In this document: positions 11,727 to 22,432 of the stretch, in pieces
Layout of the letters: every line of letters starts with the position of its first letter
Position numbering within the stretch: position 1 is the first letter of the stretch
DNA from: Chamaecyparis obtusa
Lineage: Eukaryota; Streptophyta; Pinopsida; Cupressales; Cupressaceae
DNA: 64,000 nucleotides
NCBI GenBank assembly: GCA_027943335.1
Contig: BSBK01002078.1
Span: 1-64,000 of the forward strand
Direction of reading: 5' to 3'
Notes under the pieces: generated by a model
Seen by the model: only the letters and a program-made list of their open reading frames with translations
The model's database searches: none
Told to the model about the DNA's origin: nothing
Program-made: the position numbers and the translations under genes

Positions 11727-12722
11727 TTATTTTTCAAATGTATGCATCATCTCACTCATTTTTTTGTAGTGGTCCTCTTTAGCTTTATCTTTCTCTTCTT
11801 TGGTGGGTTTGAAAAGTTCTACTTCTGGTATAGATGCTTTATCTGAATTTTCCTTTGAAGTTGGACCCTCATAACTCACTTTATCCTTTCCTTTAGTTGA
11901 TGTAGTTGAGTTAGTTTGAGGAGGATTTGAAGTAGACGTAGCACTTAATGTTAACTTAGGATCATCCACTTTAATGTCTTCAATGGTAGCCCTTTGGATA
12001 ATCCCTTCTTTGTTATGCGGAATAAATAATTCATGGAAAGGCTTTAGTGCATTGGAATATTGGAAAGGATTTGAATCCCCTCCAATTGTGATTTCCTCAC
12101 CCATGTATGGAAATTTTATGCATTGATGATACATGGATGGAACCGCTTGCATCTCATGGATCCACGACCTCCCCAATAAGATATTATAAGTTAATTTCAT
12201 ATCTAAGACTTGGCATTTTGTGTCCTTTTTTACTGGTCCAACTTGAATGCGCAATATAATCAAGCCTTTTGAAGCTCTTTCCACTTCATCATAAGCCTTT
12301 ATGGTAATTATTTTTGTAGGATCAATGCATGACTCAGATAATCCTAGAGATTTGGCAAGGCTCAAAGTGCAGATGTTAAGACTAGCTCCCCCATCTATGA
12401 GAGCTCTCTTGACCCTATGTCTTTCAATCAAGACTTCTATATGCAATGGAAAATTTTGGGGATGGGTAATGGACATGTCATCATGGTTTGAAAATGAAAG
12501 GCAATGAGGCGCAATGAGATGTCCTACCATATTCTAAAACTTCTCCTCATCTAAGTTGGTAGGAACATTAGTTTCCACTAAAGCTTTCTCTAAGATTTCC
12601 TTGTGGTTTGGCAATAACTTTAATAACTCCAAGATAGAAATTTGTGTTGGAGTCTTTTGTAGTTGATCCACCAAACTATATGGTTTTGCTATTGTAGCCA
12701 GTTGTTTTGCCAAAATGCTGGA
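11727..12722 (-). pseudogene. Tat-1 aspartic protease
   Basis: The frame continues from gag. The open part (12530-11727) has LHIEVLIERHRVKRALIDGG with ASLNICTLS behind it; DGGA is the active-site variant usual in Tat proteases in place of DSG/DTG. CQVLDMKLTYNILLGRSWIH is the conserved flap and C-terminal hydrophobic-Gly motif. A Lys/Glu-rich tail follows (KPTKEEKDKAKEDHYKKM). A stop at about 12531 separates it from upstream codons reading PTQISILELLKLLPNH. The protease would process the polyprotein within virus-like particles. Confidence 0.9.
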
Positions 12723-14620
12723 TTATGGAGGGCCAATAGTTTTAGGATCAACCCCTTGCAAGGTAATCCTTGAAGCCTGCCCCCTAGTGATAACATTAGA
12801 TGTTTCCTTTTGGGGTTGTTCTTTGATCACAATGATATTTACCACATGCTCACTCTTGGATATAGTATTGATAACATTATCATAATGAGGCACAAAATTG
12901 ATATTGTTGCTACTTTGTTTATTCCCATTGGATGATTCACCTTTTTCATGGTTATAAAAGGGTTGTTTAAACGCTGTGTGATCTTCATTACCTTGAGGTC
13001 CTTCAATAGTGATTGTACCATTATCAATCAGGTCTTGCACCATGTTCTTCAACTATAAACAATCATTTGTCTTATGCCCTCTAATTATATGATATTCACA
13101 ATGATTATTCTCACTCCATTAGCTAGGTTTATTTTGTGGCTCATAGGGTTGAATGCTAGGTAAATTAATGATCTTGTTAGCAATGAGAGTCCTCAATTAT
13201 TTCTCTAGAGGTTCACCCAAAGGTGTGAAATTCCTCTTGGGGGTTGGTACCAAGAATTTGTTAGATTTATTACCTCCTTGATTGTTCCCAAAATTGCCAC
13301 TATTGGTATTGTTGTTGTAAGGAACTTTGGGAGCCTGATTTGCATTGTTCACCTGATTAGGTGTTCTTGTGAGAGAAAAGGGAGTCACTTTTAAATTACT
13401 AGAATCGACAACACCGTCATTGACCACTCCTTTATTGTTGTTTTTCAACCCAAACTGTTATTGGAGGTATTGTTATTGTAATTCTTATTGTCCTTGTAAA
13501 GTTTTAACTCTCCACTCTTGACTAATACCTCTTCAATTGTCACCCCATTCTCAATAAGATCTTGGAAGGTCTTAGGACATTGCATTCTCAACCGATAATT
13601 CATTTCACCACTCAAGCTATTGATAAAGATATCCATCTTCTCTTTTTCTGGTACACTCCGAGGATATCTAGCAAATACCGTCCTCCATCTTTGTAGGAAA
13701 ATTAGGAATCCTTCTCCTTCTTTTTGCTTGTTATTACATAAAGTGATCATTGTGACTTCGTGTTTGATATTGTATGAATAGTGTGCCACAAATTTAGAAG
13801 CCAACTCTTCAAAAGTTTTAATGTCGGAAGGTAATTTTGAAAACCATTCCATGACCATACCTCCCAAACTTCTAGGACATAATTGCATTAAATAAGTGGT
13901 ATTGTGCATGAATTCTAAGCTTAATGCACAAAATTCCTGTAGATGATCTTGAGGATTTGATGTTCCTTCATATTTATCATACTTAGGAAATACTACATTG
14001 ATAGGGAATGGTACCATGACTAGACTCTTGTCAAATGGAAATGGACATAATGCGTCTATTGAAAAGGGCTTAGGAGCCCTGCTTTGCTTTATCGTGTCCA
14101 GTTACATTTGAAATAACTTAAAATTATTTATTCATGATATCGATCGGGCTCTCTTCAACTTCTGGTGTTCTAAGTTGATTAACATCATAATCACGAGAAA
14201 GTTTAAGACCCTTTCAGGCTAGGTCTAAAAAGTGTTTTTCCTTGTCTCTTTCCATTGCTTTCTCCATATCAATAAATAAGGACTTTGTATAGCTTCACTA
14301 ACCTTCTCATCAGTGGCATCATCAGCAGTTGGTTCGCCATTATCCCTAGGGTTAGTGTTATCAATTCCTTGAGTGTTTGAGTCTATTCCTCCATTATTGG
14401 TATTATCCTGATTGTTTGGGTGAATACCTCCATTATTGTTATTACCCAAGCTACCAGAGTACATCATGTTAATTTTTGCTTCTTGAACGGGTTGTTCTTG
14501 TGGTATTTTTAGGGCGGTAGAAGTATCACTTGGAAAAGGAAACTCTTGTCTCAGATAAGTTTCATCTGCTTGCAAGGTTTTCTTTACGTAATATGATCGA
14601 CTAAAAGTAGGCATGAACAT
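12723..14620 (-). pseudogene. Tat-1 Gag
   Basis: An Asn/Gly-rich N-terminal part (14620-14225, NNNNGGIHPNNQDN) is followed by frameshifted codons. Then comes the retrotransposon Gag core at 14017-13445: YEGTSNPQDHLQEFCALSLE, LCPRSLGGMVMEWFSKLP, FVAHYSYNIKHEVTM, EGEGFLIFLQRWR. A frame change at about 13445 leads to an Asn-rich linker ending FTPLGEPLEK. Next comes CEYHIIRGHKTNDC, a CCHC-like zinc site, and KNMVQDLIDNGTITIEG. It is the structural protein of the particle. At least two frameshifts and several stops are visible. Confidence 0.9.
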
Positions 14621-15419
14621 AAACCACTTGAAAATAGGCTTTTATCTTGCTTGCTTGTGGTCGAATCCTTGTGAAATTTTTAAAATTGCTCAAAATCAAG
14701 ATTTTTGACCAGGTAGGGTACTGTAACAAATAAAATAGCCAAAAGGGTATCTGAATCTGGAACCAATTTTTTTTGAAACCCTCGGGAAATGCTCACTGTT
14801 TTCCCTTTTTTGTTTCTGGGCGTCACTTGCCTGTGTGTAGGCATGACTTAAAAGTTGATACGCGTTAACTGGATTTGATGTAGGTGACACTCTGCAGATG
14901 TGCAGGCGACACTTTCCTATTGATAGGCATTTTTCTAGTTTTTACATGCATTACTTAATGTCTCAGGCATGACTTTACCATTGATAGGCATTTTATGAAC
15001 AATCACAGGCATGACTTTACTACTGACACGCAATTTTTCTTTGTGCACAGGCGACACTTTACAGACCAGGTTGTAAATTTTAGATTTTAAAAATTGTGAG
15101 ATCAGGTCTGTGGAATTTTCTTGCTTGAAAATGAAGTACAAACACAACACACACACATCAAATTTACACCATGTCCCTAAAACCACACTAAAAGTGTATG
15201 TTCTCGGTCATTTTTCACAAGTATTGAACAAGAAAGTCTTCCACACAATCTACCTATAGTCAAATTTGGCTTTTAACATGTTTGGCTCTATAAGATAGTT
15301 ACTACTTATCAGGATTTAATGAATAATTCTGTTCTAAATCATGTCAAGCTCTTTTTCCCACTTGTGGGCTTCCCACATGCACAAAAGCACGATTTGGCGC
15401 AATCCAAAAGGACTACTAG
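14621..15419 (-). other. Tat-1 leader next to gag, no gene seen
   Basis: Untranslated leader on the minus strand. At about 14820-15070 it carries several spaced copies of the AGGCATGACTTTACC / AGGCGACACTTT motif that recurs in the leader duplication. Open frames here are short and repeat-derived. Confidence 0.6.
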
Positions 15420-18221
15420 AGGAAGTGAAGAAACTTGCACACAATCTAGTCACTCCCCTATTAAAGAAGAGTGTATCTTTTTTATAGTGGGTTGGATAGT
15501 ACCACGGCTAAGGCGATTGTCTCCCACTTGGGTCATTCCCTCTCACTGTCCTTGTAAGAAAAATCTTGGGAGGCAGGCCCTCTATTGCTCTATTTTAACT
15601 AGCATGTATAGAAAAGCAAGAAATTGAATTTAGTCCTACAAGTTTGGGAATTTGGTTCACTTAAAAAGTGAAGAGCATATCCCTATTGTCTTTCTTTGTT
15701 CCAAACACTCAAGCAACAATTGTTCTTTTTCAATCTCTTGACAACGAGATTCTTATAATTGAGTTGTTTGTGTTAATTCCTTATTTTAATTAAACAAGAT
15801 TCAATGAATGCCACAATTTAAGCAAGTGCAAGCTTGATTCAAAAAATACCTCTTTTTTTGTAGCTAGCAAAAGGCTAGGCACTTTTATGAGGTTTTTGAT
15901 TGCTTGTTTTTACTTTCACTCACCTAGTGGTGATCGTTCCCGCTCCCTCCTCCAACAAGTTAGTCAACAAAGCCATACAAAATGAGGGAAACCATAAAGG
16001 AACAATTTGAAGTACAATTAAGTGTTTTCACAAGATTTTTCAATAAAAACTTCAACAACTTAATGTAAACAAATTTCAATTTAAGGTAGGAAATTTAAGC
16101 TTGTAAGCCTCTAACACCTTGATGTAATGAGTATACAATTTCTCTTCTAAGCCTAAACTCTCTAAAATTAAAGCACTATGCAGTTCCTTTTCACATTTAG
16201 CTTATATTCTTACCTCTTTGCTTGGTTGTGTGACTCTGTTCTCTGGCTTTTGAACTTTCCTGTATTTGCTCATCTGCAGTAAAAATACAGACAGAGAGTA
16301 AGAAAATAGAATCTATAGATTTGACAACAAATTAAAGCAAAAATTACTAGGCGTCATTAGTCAGCTAATACGCATGATTAAAATGTTAGCAGGTGTAACT
16401 TTAAAAATATCCAACATCACTTTCCAGTGACTAAGGTGACATTTAAAGTTCAGCAGATGTAACACTTTAATTACTAGGCATAAAAAGTAATGAAAATTGC
16501 GTATGATAAGCTATTTAAAGTGGCAATTAACAAATACTAGGTGTGAAAAGTAATGCAAATTGCGTATGATAAGCTATTTAAAGCGGCAATTAACAAATAC
16601 TAGGCGTCAGTTAAGAGATACTAGGCGTGACAGTTTGCAATAAATTGCATCGTAAAGCTTGTCATAGGCAGTAAAAGATAGTGAATATGCAGTACTTCTC
16701 AAGTTTTAGGCATCTCTTTACACTCCTATGCGTGACACTTTATCTCACAAGCATGACAATTTATCTTACAGGCGTCAGTTAATTACTGGTAAGTGTCAGA
16801 ATAGTGATCACAAGCGTCTAAGGAAGTGAAGAAACTTGCACATAATCTAGTCACTCCCCTATTAAGGAAGAGTGTATCTTTTTTATAGTGGGTTGGATAG
16901 TACCGTAGCTAAGGCGATTGTCTCCCACTTGGGTCATTCCCTCTCACCGTCCTCGTAAGAAAAATCTCAAGAGGCAGGCCCTCTATTGCTCTATTTTAAC
17001 TAGCATGTATAGAAAAGCAAGAAATTGAACTTAGTCCTACAAGTTTGGGAATTTGGTTCACTTAAAAAGTGAAGAGCATATCCTTATTGTCTTTCTTTGT
17101 TCCAAACACTCAAGCAAAAATTATTCTTTTTCAATCTCTTGAGAACGAGATTCTTATAATTGAGGTGTTTGTGTTAATTCCTTATTTTAATTAAACTAGA
17201 TTCAATGAATGCCACAATTTAAGCAAGTGCAAGCGTGATTTGAAAAATAACTCTTTTTTTGTAGCTAGCAAAAGGCTAGGCACTTTTATGAGTTTTTTGA
17301 TTGCTTGTTTTTACTTTCACTCACCTAGTGGTGATCATTCCCGCTCCCTCCTCCAACAAGTTAGTCAACAAAGCCATACAAAATGAGGGAAACCATAAAG
17401 GAACAATTTGAAGTACAATTAAGTGTTTTCACAAGATTTTTCAATGAAAACTTCAACAACTTATTTTAAACAAATTTCAATTTAAGGTAGGAAATTTAAG
17501 CTTGTAAGCTTCTAACACCTTGATGTAATGAGTATACAATTTCTCTTCTAAGCCTAAACTCTCTAAAATTAAAGCACTATGCAATTCCTTTTCATGTTTA
17601 GCTTGTATTCTTACCTCTTTGCTTGGTTGTGTGACTCTGCTCTCTAGCTTTTGAACTTTCCTGTGTTTGCTCATTTGCAGTAAAAATACAGACAAAGAGT
17701 AAGAAAATAGAATCTATAGATTTGACAGCAAATTAAAGCAAAAATTACTAGGCATCATTAGTCAGCTAATACGCATGATTAAAATGTTAGCAGGCGTAAC
17801 TTTAAAAATATCCAATGTCACTTTCCAGTGACTAAGGCGACATTTAAAGTTCAACAGATGTAACACTTTAATTACTAGGCATGAAAAGTAATGAAAATTG
17901 CGTATGATAAGCTATTTAAAGTGGCAATTAACAAATACTAGGTGTGAAAAGTAATGAAAATTGCGTATGATAAGCTATTTAAAGCGGCAATTAACAAATA
18001 CTAGGTGTCAGTTAAGAGATACTAGGCGTGACAGTTTGTAGTAAATTGCGTCGTAAAGCATGTCACAGGCAGTAAAAGATAGTGAATACGCGGTACTTCT
18101 CAGGTTTCAAGCGTCGCTTTACACTCCTGTACGTGACACTTTATCTCACAAGCATGAAAATTTATCTTGCAGGCATCAGTTAATTGCTGGTAAGTGTCAA
18201 AACAGTGATCACAGGTGTCAT
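15420..18221 (-). repeat. Two tandem copies of a 1.4-kb leader unit in Tat-1
   Basis: 15420-16820 and 16821-about 18221 align at a constant offset of 1,401 bp and look about 95% alike by eye. Each unit begins (on +) AGGAAGTGAAGAAACTTGCA and ends GTGATCACAGG-type sequence. Within each are spaced CpG motifs (ACTAGGCGTCAG, AGGCGTGACA) and an internal pair of about 62-bp repeats around GCGTATGATAAGCTATTTAA. Each copy also has a small minus-strand frame of about 65 codons starting MSK and ending YKLKFPTLN. It is open at 17477-17695 but has a stop in the other copy, with amino-acid-changing differences, so I do not call it a gene. Confidence 0.92.
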
Positions 18222-18245
18222 TTAATCCTTTATACGTGTCATTTC
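16330..18245 (+). repeat. Degenerate AGGCGTGACA motif arrays, 5' side of Tat-1
   Basis: At about 16330-16830 and again at 17740-18245, short copies of (T/C)AGGCGTGACACTTTA, AGGCGTCAGTTAA and TACGCGGTACTT recur every 20-60 bp. They end close to the primer site. The same family occurs near the other end of the element in reverse orientation (2860-3215). Confidence 0.7.
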
Positions 18246-18325
18246 TCCTATTTTCTGCAAAAATTCATGAAAAAGTGACAACAAAAACACACAAAACTTG
18301 ATGAAAATGTTAGAAATGAGGCTTA

Positions 18326-18345
18326 GAGCCCCATAGTGGGCGCCA
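18326..18345 (-). other. Tat-1 primer binding site
   Basis: On the minus strand the sequence after the 5' LTR reads TGGCGCCCACTATGGGGCTC. TGGCGCC starts are usual for plant Ty3 primer sites. It lies about four bases inside the LTR end and confirms minus-strand orientation. Confidence 0.85.
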
Positions 18346-18349
18346 TTTG

Positions 18350-19261
18350 TGTGTGTATGTTAAACACCTTCATGAAATTAGGATCATTAACTAACAATTC
18401 AAAGCAAATACAATGCAAATTTAAACTAAGAATTGAACTTAACATCCATGACATCTCATGGTTCTCTAACTAAATCTGGTAAGTGAAGCTCTCGGCCTAC
18501 TCTCCACTAGTGAAAAATCTAGAATGAGAAATATGAGAGTGCAAATGCTTAATCTAGCTCTCAAATTGATCAAATTGATACAAAGATAATTCAAATGCTC
18601 TCAAATGCTCTCAATTTCTATGAAATTGCCTATAATGGTGATGCTTTGCAAATGAATTTCTAAGATCATTATTGCTCTCAAAATGCTCCTTATTTATAGT
18701 AAATTCCCAAGGGTAGGGGGTAGAGTTATTTAATCATGATTTAGCCTTGGTTGAGTAAAAAATTTTGCAATGTTTTTAAATGGGGGGACAATTTAAATGG
18801 TGTTCTCAAAGCTTTGGACAAAAGGACAAAATTGAGTGGTTTAGATTCAAAGTTGAATTTGTGTGATTGAGATTCAATTCCTTTGAGTGATCCATGTGCT
18901 TTATGTTCTCAATTTTCATTGGTTACTCAAATGTTGTTGAAAGATATTAGGATTAATCAAATTCCATCAATTAATTAATTTAGCCATGTAGGGAATAGGT
19001 TCAATTTGATTTTTGATTTAACAACTATACAATTAATTGATTAAAATCAATTATATAGTGTTTTTCACCCCTTTAAGCTTGTATTTAATTATTTAATGTC
19101 ATCATTTGATTTTCCTTTGATTTTATTGATTTTGTCCAACTTTGATTTATAAATGTCCATTTAAAAATTGATTTGATCCATTTTGATGAGAATTAGTGCA
19201 TTTTGTTAAGATTTTGCCATTTTATTAATTTAAAGCACTTGCCCATTTTTGAGTGTCTACA
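18350..19261 (-). repeat. Tat-1 5' LTR
   Basis: Full-length partner of 1255-2155, 912 bp, with identical ends. It holds the presumed promoter of the element. I did not pick out a specific TATA box. Confidence 0.95.
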
Positions 19262-19266
19262 AGTGG
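19262..19266. repeat. Tat-1 target site duplication, right copy (AGTGG)
   Basis: Perfect match to 1250-1254, directly after the LTR end. Confidence 0.93.
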
Positions 19267-20772
19267 TGAGGGCTTATAATGTATTATTACCATATTAAAA
19301 TATATTCTAAGTATAGAGATTTGTTGTAAATATACATTTCTCGTGATTGAGTTTATATGGACGTGGAATACCGAAATACCAAAGCTCTGCAATGTATAAT
19401 TTCAAATATGTGCAATGAAATAATATTAAGTCACAGTGAATGTGAATTGGGCACAATGATATACTGCATATAGATATAATGTTACATAATTTTTTTTATG
19501 AAGATAGTCATAGGCATATGGAGGGTAGGTCCAACACTGTGTACCAAGAGGTCATCATATTTTCTAGCGAATTTATTGATTTTATACTTAATAAGATATC
19601 AACTACAGTAAGGATAAGTAAAGACAACCATCGATTACACAAAACCATATCAAGTATTATTGTATTCTAAGGTCAAAGTGTAGAGGACAACTTGCTAATT
19701 CTAGGAGATAGTCATATAACATATAGAGCACATGTTGGAAAATAATTAAATCCATTTCCATCTCGGTGGTGCTAAATAAGAATTCAATGGGATTTATTCC
19801 CCGGATAGGAAGTTGTAGTCATTGGATAGTGATATTTCTTAGACTTGTTTTCTCAATCACCATACAAGCCATTAGTATTGTTAAGTATGCAGTATTAGAA
19901 ACACTAAGAGACAAGATTAAATTTGAGGTCACTCTAAGAAGTGATAATCATAGGGAAGAAATATGAAAGAATTTGAATTTTATGTAATGTTGTTGTATTG
20001 ATGTTGGTCATAGTAGGGAGATATGGATATATATGAACCAAATTATTTTGCTTCCATATCGACTAAATCAAGAATAGTAAAGTGATATTGTGCATCATAT
20101 AGTTTAGTTGCAAAGATAAGGAATATTAATCAGAGAAAATTAAACTTATTGTCTCATGGGGACATTACAGTTAGATATCATTGAGAATTGGAAACATTGG
20201 TGGGACATGTGAAGGGGGTCTCATTTACCTTCTTCATCTATGCTCAAATTTACTTTGGCATCAAAAGTAGTTTGCATTAATACTGTGGATGTCTTGAAGA
20301 CATTATGAGTTCCTTCATATAAGATACAATCAGGGAACATTGGCCTGAGATAGTTCAAACAAACAATTGTATGGTTTTGCACAAAATTTTTGGAATGACA
20401 TACAACTTGATTCAATTGAGGCTTCTAATAAAAGTGTTACAATGAAGGAGGTTTCTAAAGAAATAATGAAGTCGCCTCCTCAATTAAATGCAAGGGATTT
20501 TGTTCTAATCTCAGGATGGTCATATTCCTGTCTAGCCTAGGGATCAATCATATAACAATAGTTAGTCTTAGATCCATCACTTTTAGTTGTATGTGGATCA
20601 TGTCAGATGATGAGAGTCTCTTGGAGCAAGATATATTCCATGATTGAGACCATGTGAGAAGGGTATGCTTTTGTGACAAAGGGAACAACTAGAGGATCTA
20701 CTTGAGTTGACAACTGAGGATCTTGGTCATGTCAAGTTGGTTTCTCTAGTGATCTTGGTGATCTTGGAATTC
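19267..20772 (+). mobile_element. Copia-A internal remnant, right of Tat-1
   Basis: Strongly decayed. I find no integrase or RT motif that can be defended. Together with the left remnant it is much shorter than a normal Ty1/copia interior, so most of gag-pol has been deleted or has diverged beyond recognition. Confidence 0.45.
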
Positions 20773-21018
20773 ACCAAGAGTGATGTAGACTCCAAACTTA
20801 TATTCCATGATAGGTCAAATCATGTGGAGATCAATTACAATTATATTAGAGATATGATGTAAAGGAATGTTATTCAGTTGAGGTACATTAGCACTGATGA
20901 TTAGATGGTCGATATTCTTACCAAGCCCCTTTCTAGAGAGAATTTTCTGCATATTCGAGATAAGATTGGAATTGTGGAGAATGAAGCTCTTTTTGAGAGG
21001 GAGTCTCAACATCAATGA
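20773..21018 (+). pseudogene. Copia-A RNase H C-terminus
   Basis: In one frame, with two stops: SNHVEINYNYIRDMM, then RNVIQLRYISTDD, then MVDILTKPLSRENFLHIRDK, ending at TGA 21016. This is the end of a Ty1/copia polyprotein (HVEIRYHYIRD...ADILTKPL family pattern). It proves that the outer element is Ty1/copia on the + strand. Catalytic motifs further upstream are not recognisable. Confidence 0.85.
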
Positions 21019-21039
21019 TTTCTTGAGATGTACTTTAAT

Positions 21040-21310
21040 GCATTCTTCTCTATGAGGGAGAAGTTTTAGGTGAACCCTTGTAGGATTTTTCTTTGAGAGG
21101 GGGAAATTTGAGGTGTCGGCCCTTGTTATGCATTTTTCTCTGAGACGGAGAAATTTGAGGTTTCAACCCTTGCAATGCATTTTTCTTTGAGATGGATAAA
21201 TTTAAGGTGATAGCCCTTGTAGATTTTTTCTTTGAGATAGAGTAATTTGAGGTGTTAGCCCTTATAATGCATTCTTCCTTGTGAGAGAGAGGTTTGAGGT
21301 GAAAGCCATT
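21040..21310 (+). repeat. Copia-A tandem array 1 (about 48-bp unit)
   Basis: Five to six diverged copies of TTTCTTTGAGAGGGGGAAAT followed by TTGAGGTGT.AGCCCTTGTAATGCA. Each unit holds a purine-rich block. It lies just behind the pol terminus, upstream of the 3' LTR. Confidence 0.8.
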
Positions 21311-21312
21311 AT

Positions 21313-21750
21313 TCCAACCTTTGGGAGTAGCTATGGTGGATCCACCCTCTAGGAGTATCCATGGTGGATTTCATGTGAGATAATCCATGACTTAGCACTT
21401 TTTTAATCCACCCTCTAGGAGTAGCTATGGTGAACGACATGATGAGATGACATCACATTGAGTGATTCCATGATGAGAACTTGGTGCTCATTTATGTTTT
21501 AATTCATGGGAGTAGCCATGATGGACCCACCTTCTAGGAGTAGCCATGGTGGAGGTCATGTGAGTGACTCTATGACTAAAGACTTGTGTTTCAAGTCACC
21601 CTTTGGGAGTAGCTATGGTGACCATCATCATGAGATGATGATATCACATGAGTGATTCCATGATGAACACTTGTGTTTGTTTGAATTTCCATTCATGAGA
21701 GAAACCATGATGGAGCCACCCTCTGGGAGTAACCATGGTAGACATTATTC
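21313..21750 (+). repeat. Copia-A array 2 (GGGAGTAGCCATGGTGGA motif)
   Basis: About eight copies of (T/G)GGAGTAGC(C/T)ATGGTGGA, often preceded by CCACCCTCT. Intervening segments such as CATGATGAGATGA.ATCACAT also recur. The spacing is irregular. Confidence 0.8.
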
Positions 21751-21773
21751 TATAACTTAGATATCTGAGTAGA

Positions 21774-21863
21774 TCCTCCCTAGCCAAGAGGGAGTGTTGA
21801 AGATAGCATCAGGAGGACAAACTAGAATTTATCAAGAAGGATTCCTCCCTACCTAAGAGGGAG
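21774..21863 (+). other. Copia-A duplicated polypurine/LTR-junction-like segment
   Basis: CCTCCCTAGCCAAGAGGGAG followed by TGTTGA (about 21774) resembles CCTCCCTACCTAAGAGGGAG followed by TGTTAATG (about 21844). The second is the real polypurine tract at the 3' LTR. The first looks like a duplicate. Each has a CTCCCT...AGGGAG inverted repeat. Confidence 0.65.
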
Positions 21864-22022
21864 TGTTAATGTTATTGTAGCTACGGTCAGATTCCTTCGT
21901 ACTGACATAGATAACATAAAGGTTGTGATAATATAATTATTATGATATAATAATTATATTGATAAAATTATTATGACTGATAATATAATTATTATATTAT
22001 TATTGTGAGATAATATAATTAT
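21864..22022 (+). repeat. Copia-A 3' LTR, left part
   Basis: Begins TGTTAATGTTATTG after the purine tract and becomes rich in ATAATATAATTAT. It is interrupted at 22023 by a younger LTR element and resumes at 24865. Confidence 0.75.
22018..22022. repeat. Target duplication of the 2.84-kb element, left copy (ATTAT)
   Basis: ATTAT precedes the left LTR and is repeated at 24860-24864. The site is AT-rich, so chance contributes, but both LTR ends agree. Confidence 0.8.
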
Positions 22023-22419
22023 TGTAGGATTTGAGCAATACAAATCCATAAAACCCGAAGATCACCTGCATACAAAAACCTGTTACAAGGAAGTAGAGAC
22101 AAGAAGAGGGCAATAATTTGACTCAAAAATATGAAGAAGAAAATATCCTCAAATAATGAATGCATTGAATGTACAATGGATCATCCTTATAAAGGAGATC
22201 GAAAGCCTTGAAAGGAAAACCTAAAAAGCAGAAGTGAATGTAATAATTAGTTTAATTATTACAAGACTAATGCATGCAAGTTTATATTTAAAATAACTAG
22301 TGCATAAGTTTAAATCAACTAGTGCATGTGTGTTTAAATATAAACAACTAAAAATAAAAGTGTTGACATCTTAAGAAGGGAGTAAAGTTAATTAATATAA
22401 TTAATACTTTACTCTAACA
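22023..22419 (-). repeat. 3' LTR of the 2.84-kb element
   Basis: On + it starts TGTAGGATTTGAGC and ends TTTACTCTAACA. It matches 24463-24859 over its full length. Confidence 0.95.
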
Positions 22420-22432
22420 CCCCCCCTTAAGA
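22420..22432 (-). other. Polypurine tract of the 2.84-kb element
   Basis: On the minus strand CTTAAGGGGGGG lies directly before the 3' LTR. Confidence 0.8.

Larger units (their letters stand above)
1255..19261 (-). mobile_element. Tat-1: 18.0-kb Ty3/Gypsy LTR retrotransposon (Tat lineage)
   Basis: A complete element: two LTRs of 901 and 912 bp, a 5-bp target duplication, a primer site and a polypurine tract. On the minus strand the order is leader repeats, gag, protease, G-patch, RT, RNase H, a second archaeal-type RNase H, then integrase. The second RNase H before integrase is the mark of the plant Tat/Ogre group. About 5 kb between integrase and the 3' LTR holds an antisense PMD pseudogene. 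The LTRs look about 97% alike by eye, plus an 11-bp indel. Stops and frameshifts make this copy non-autonomous now. Confidence 0.95.

Noticed and set aside
15319..15627. 102-codon + strand open frame at the leader duplication
   Set aside because: It is broken in the second unit and has no homology.
16330..18245. Spaced short repeats suggesting a CRISPR-like array
   Set aside because: Repeats are degenerate and unequally spaced, lie in a plant LTR element leader, and there are no cas genes.
21901..22022. AT-rich stretch as an origin or matrix attachment region
   Set aside because: It is simply the AT-rich body of the Copia-A LTR.
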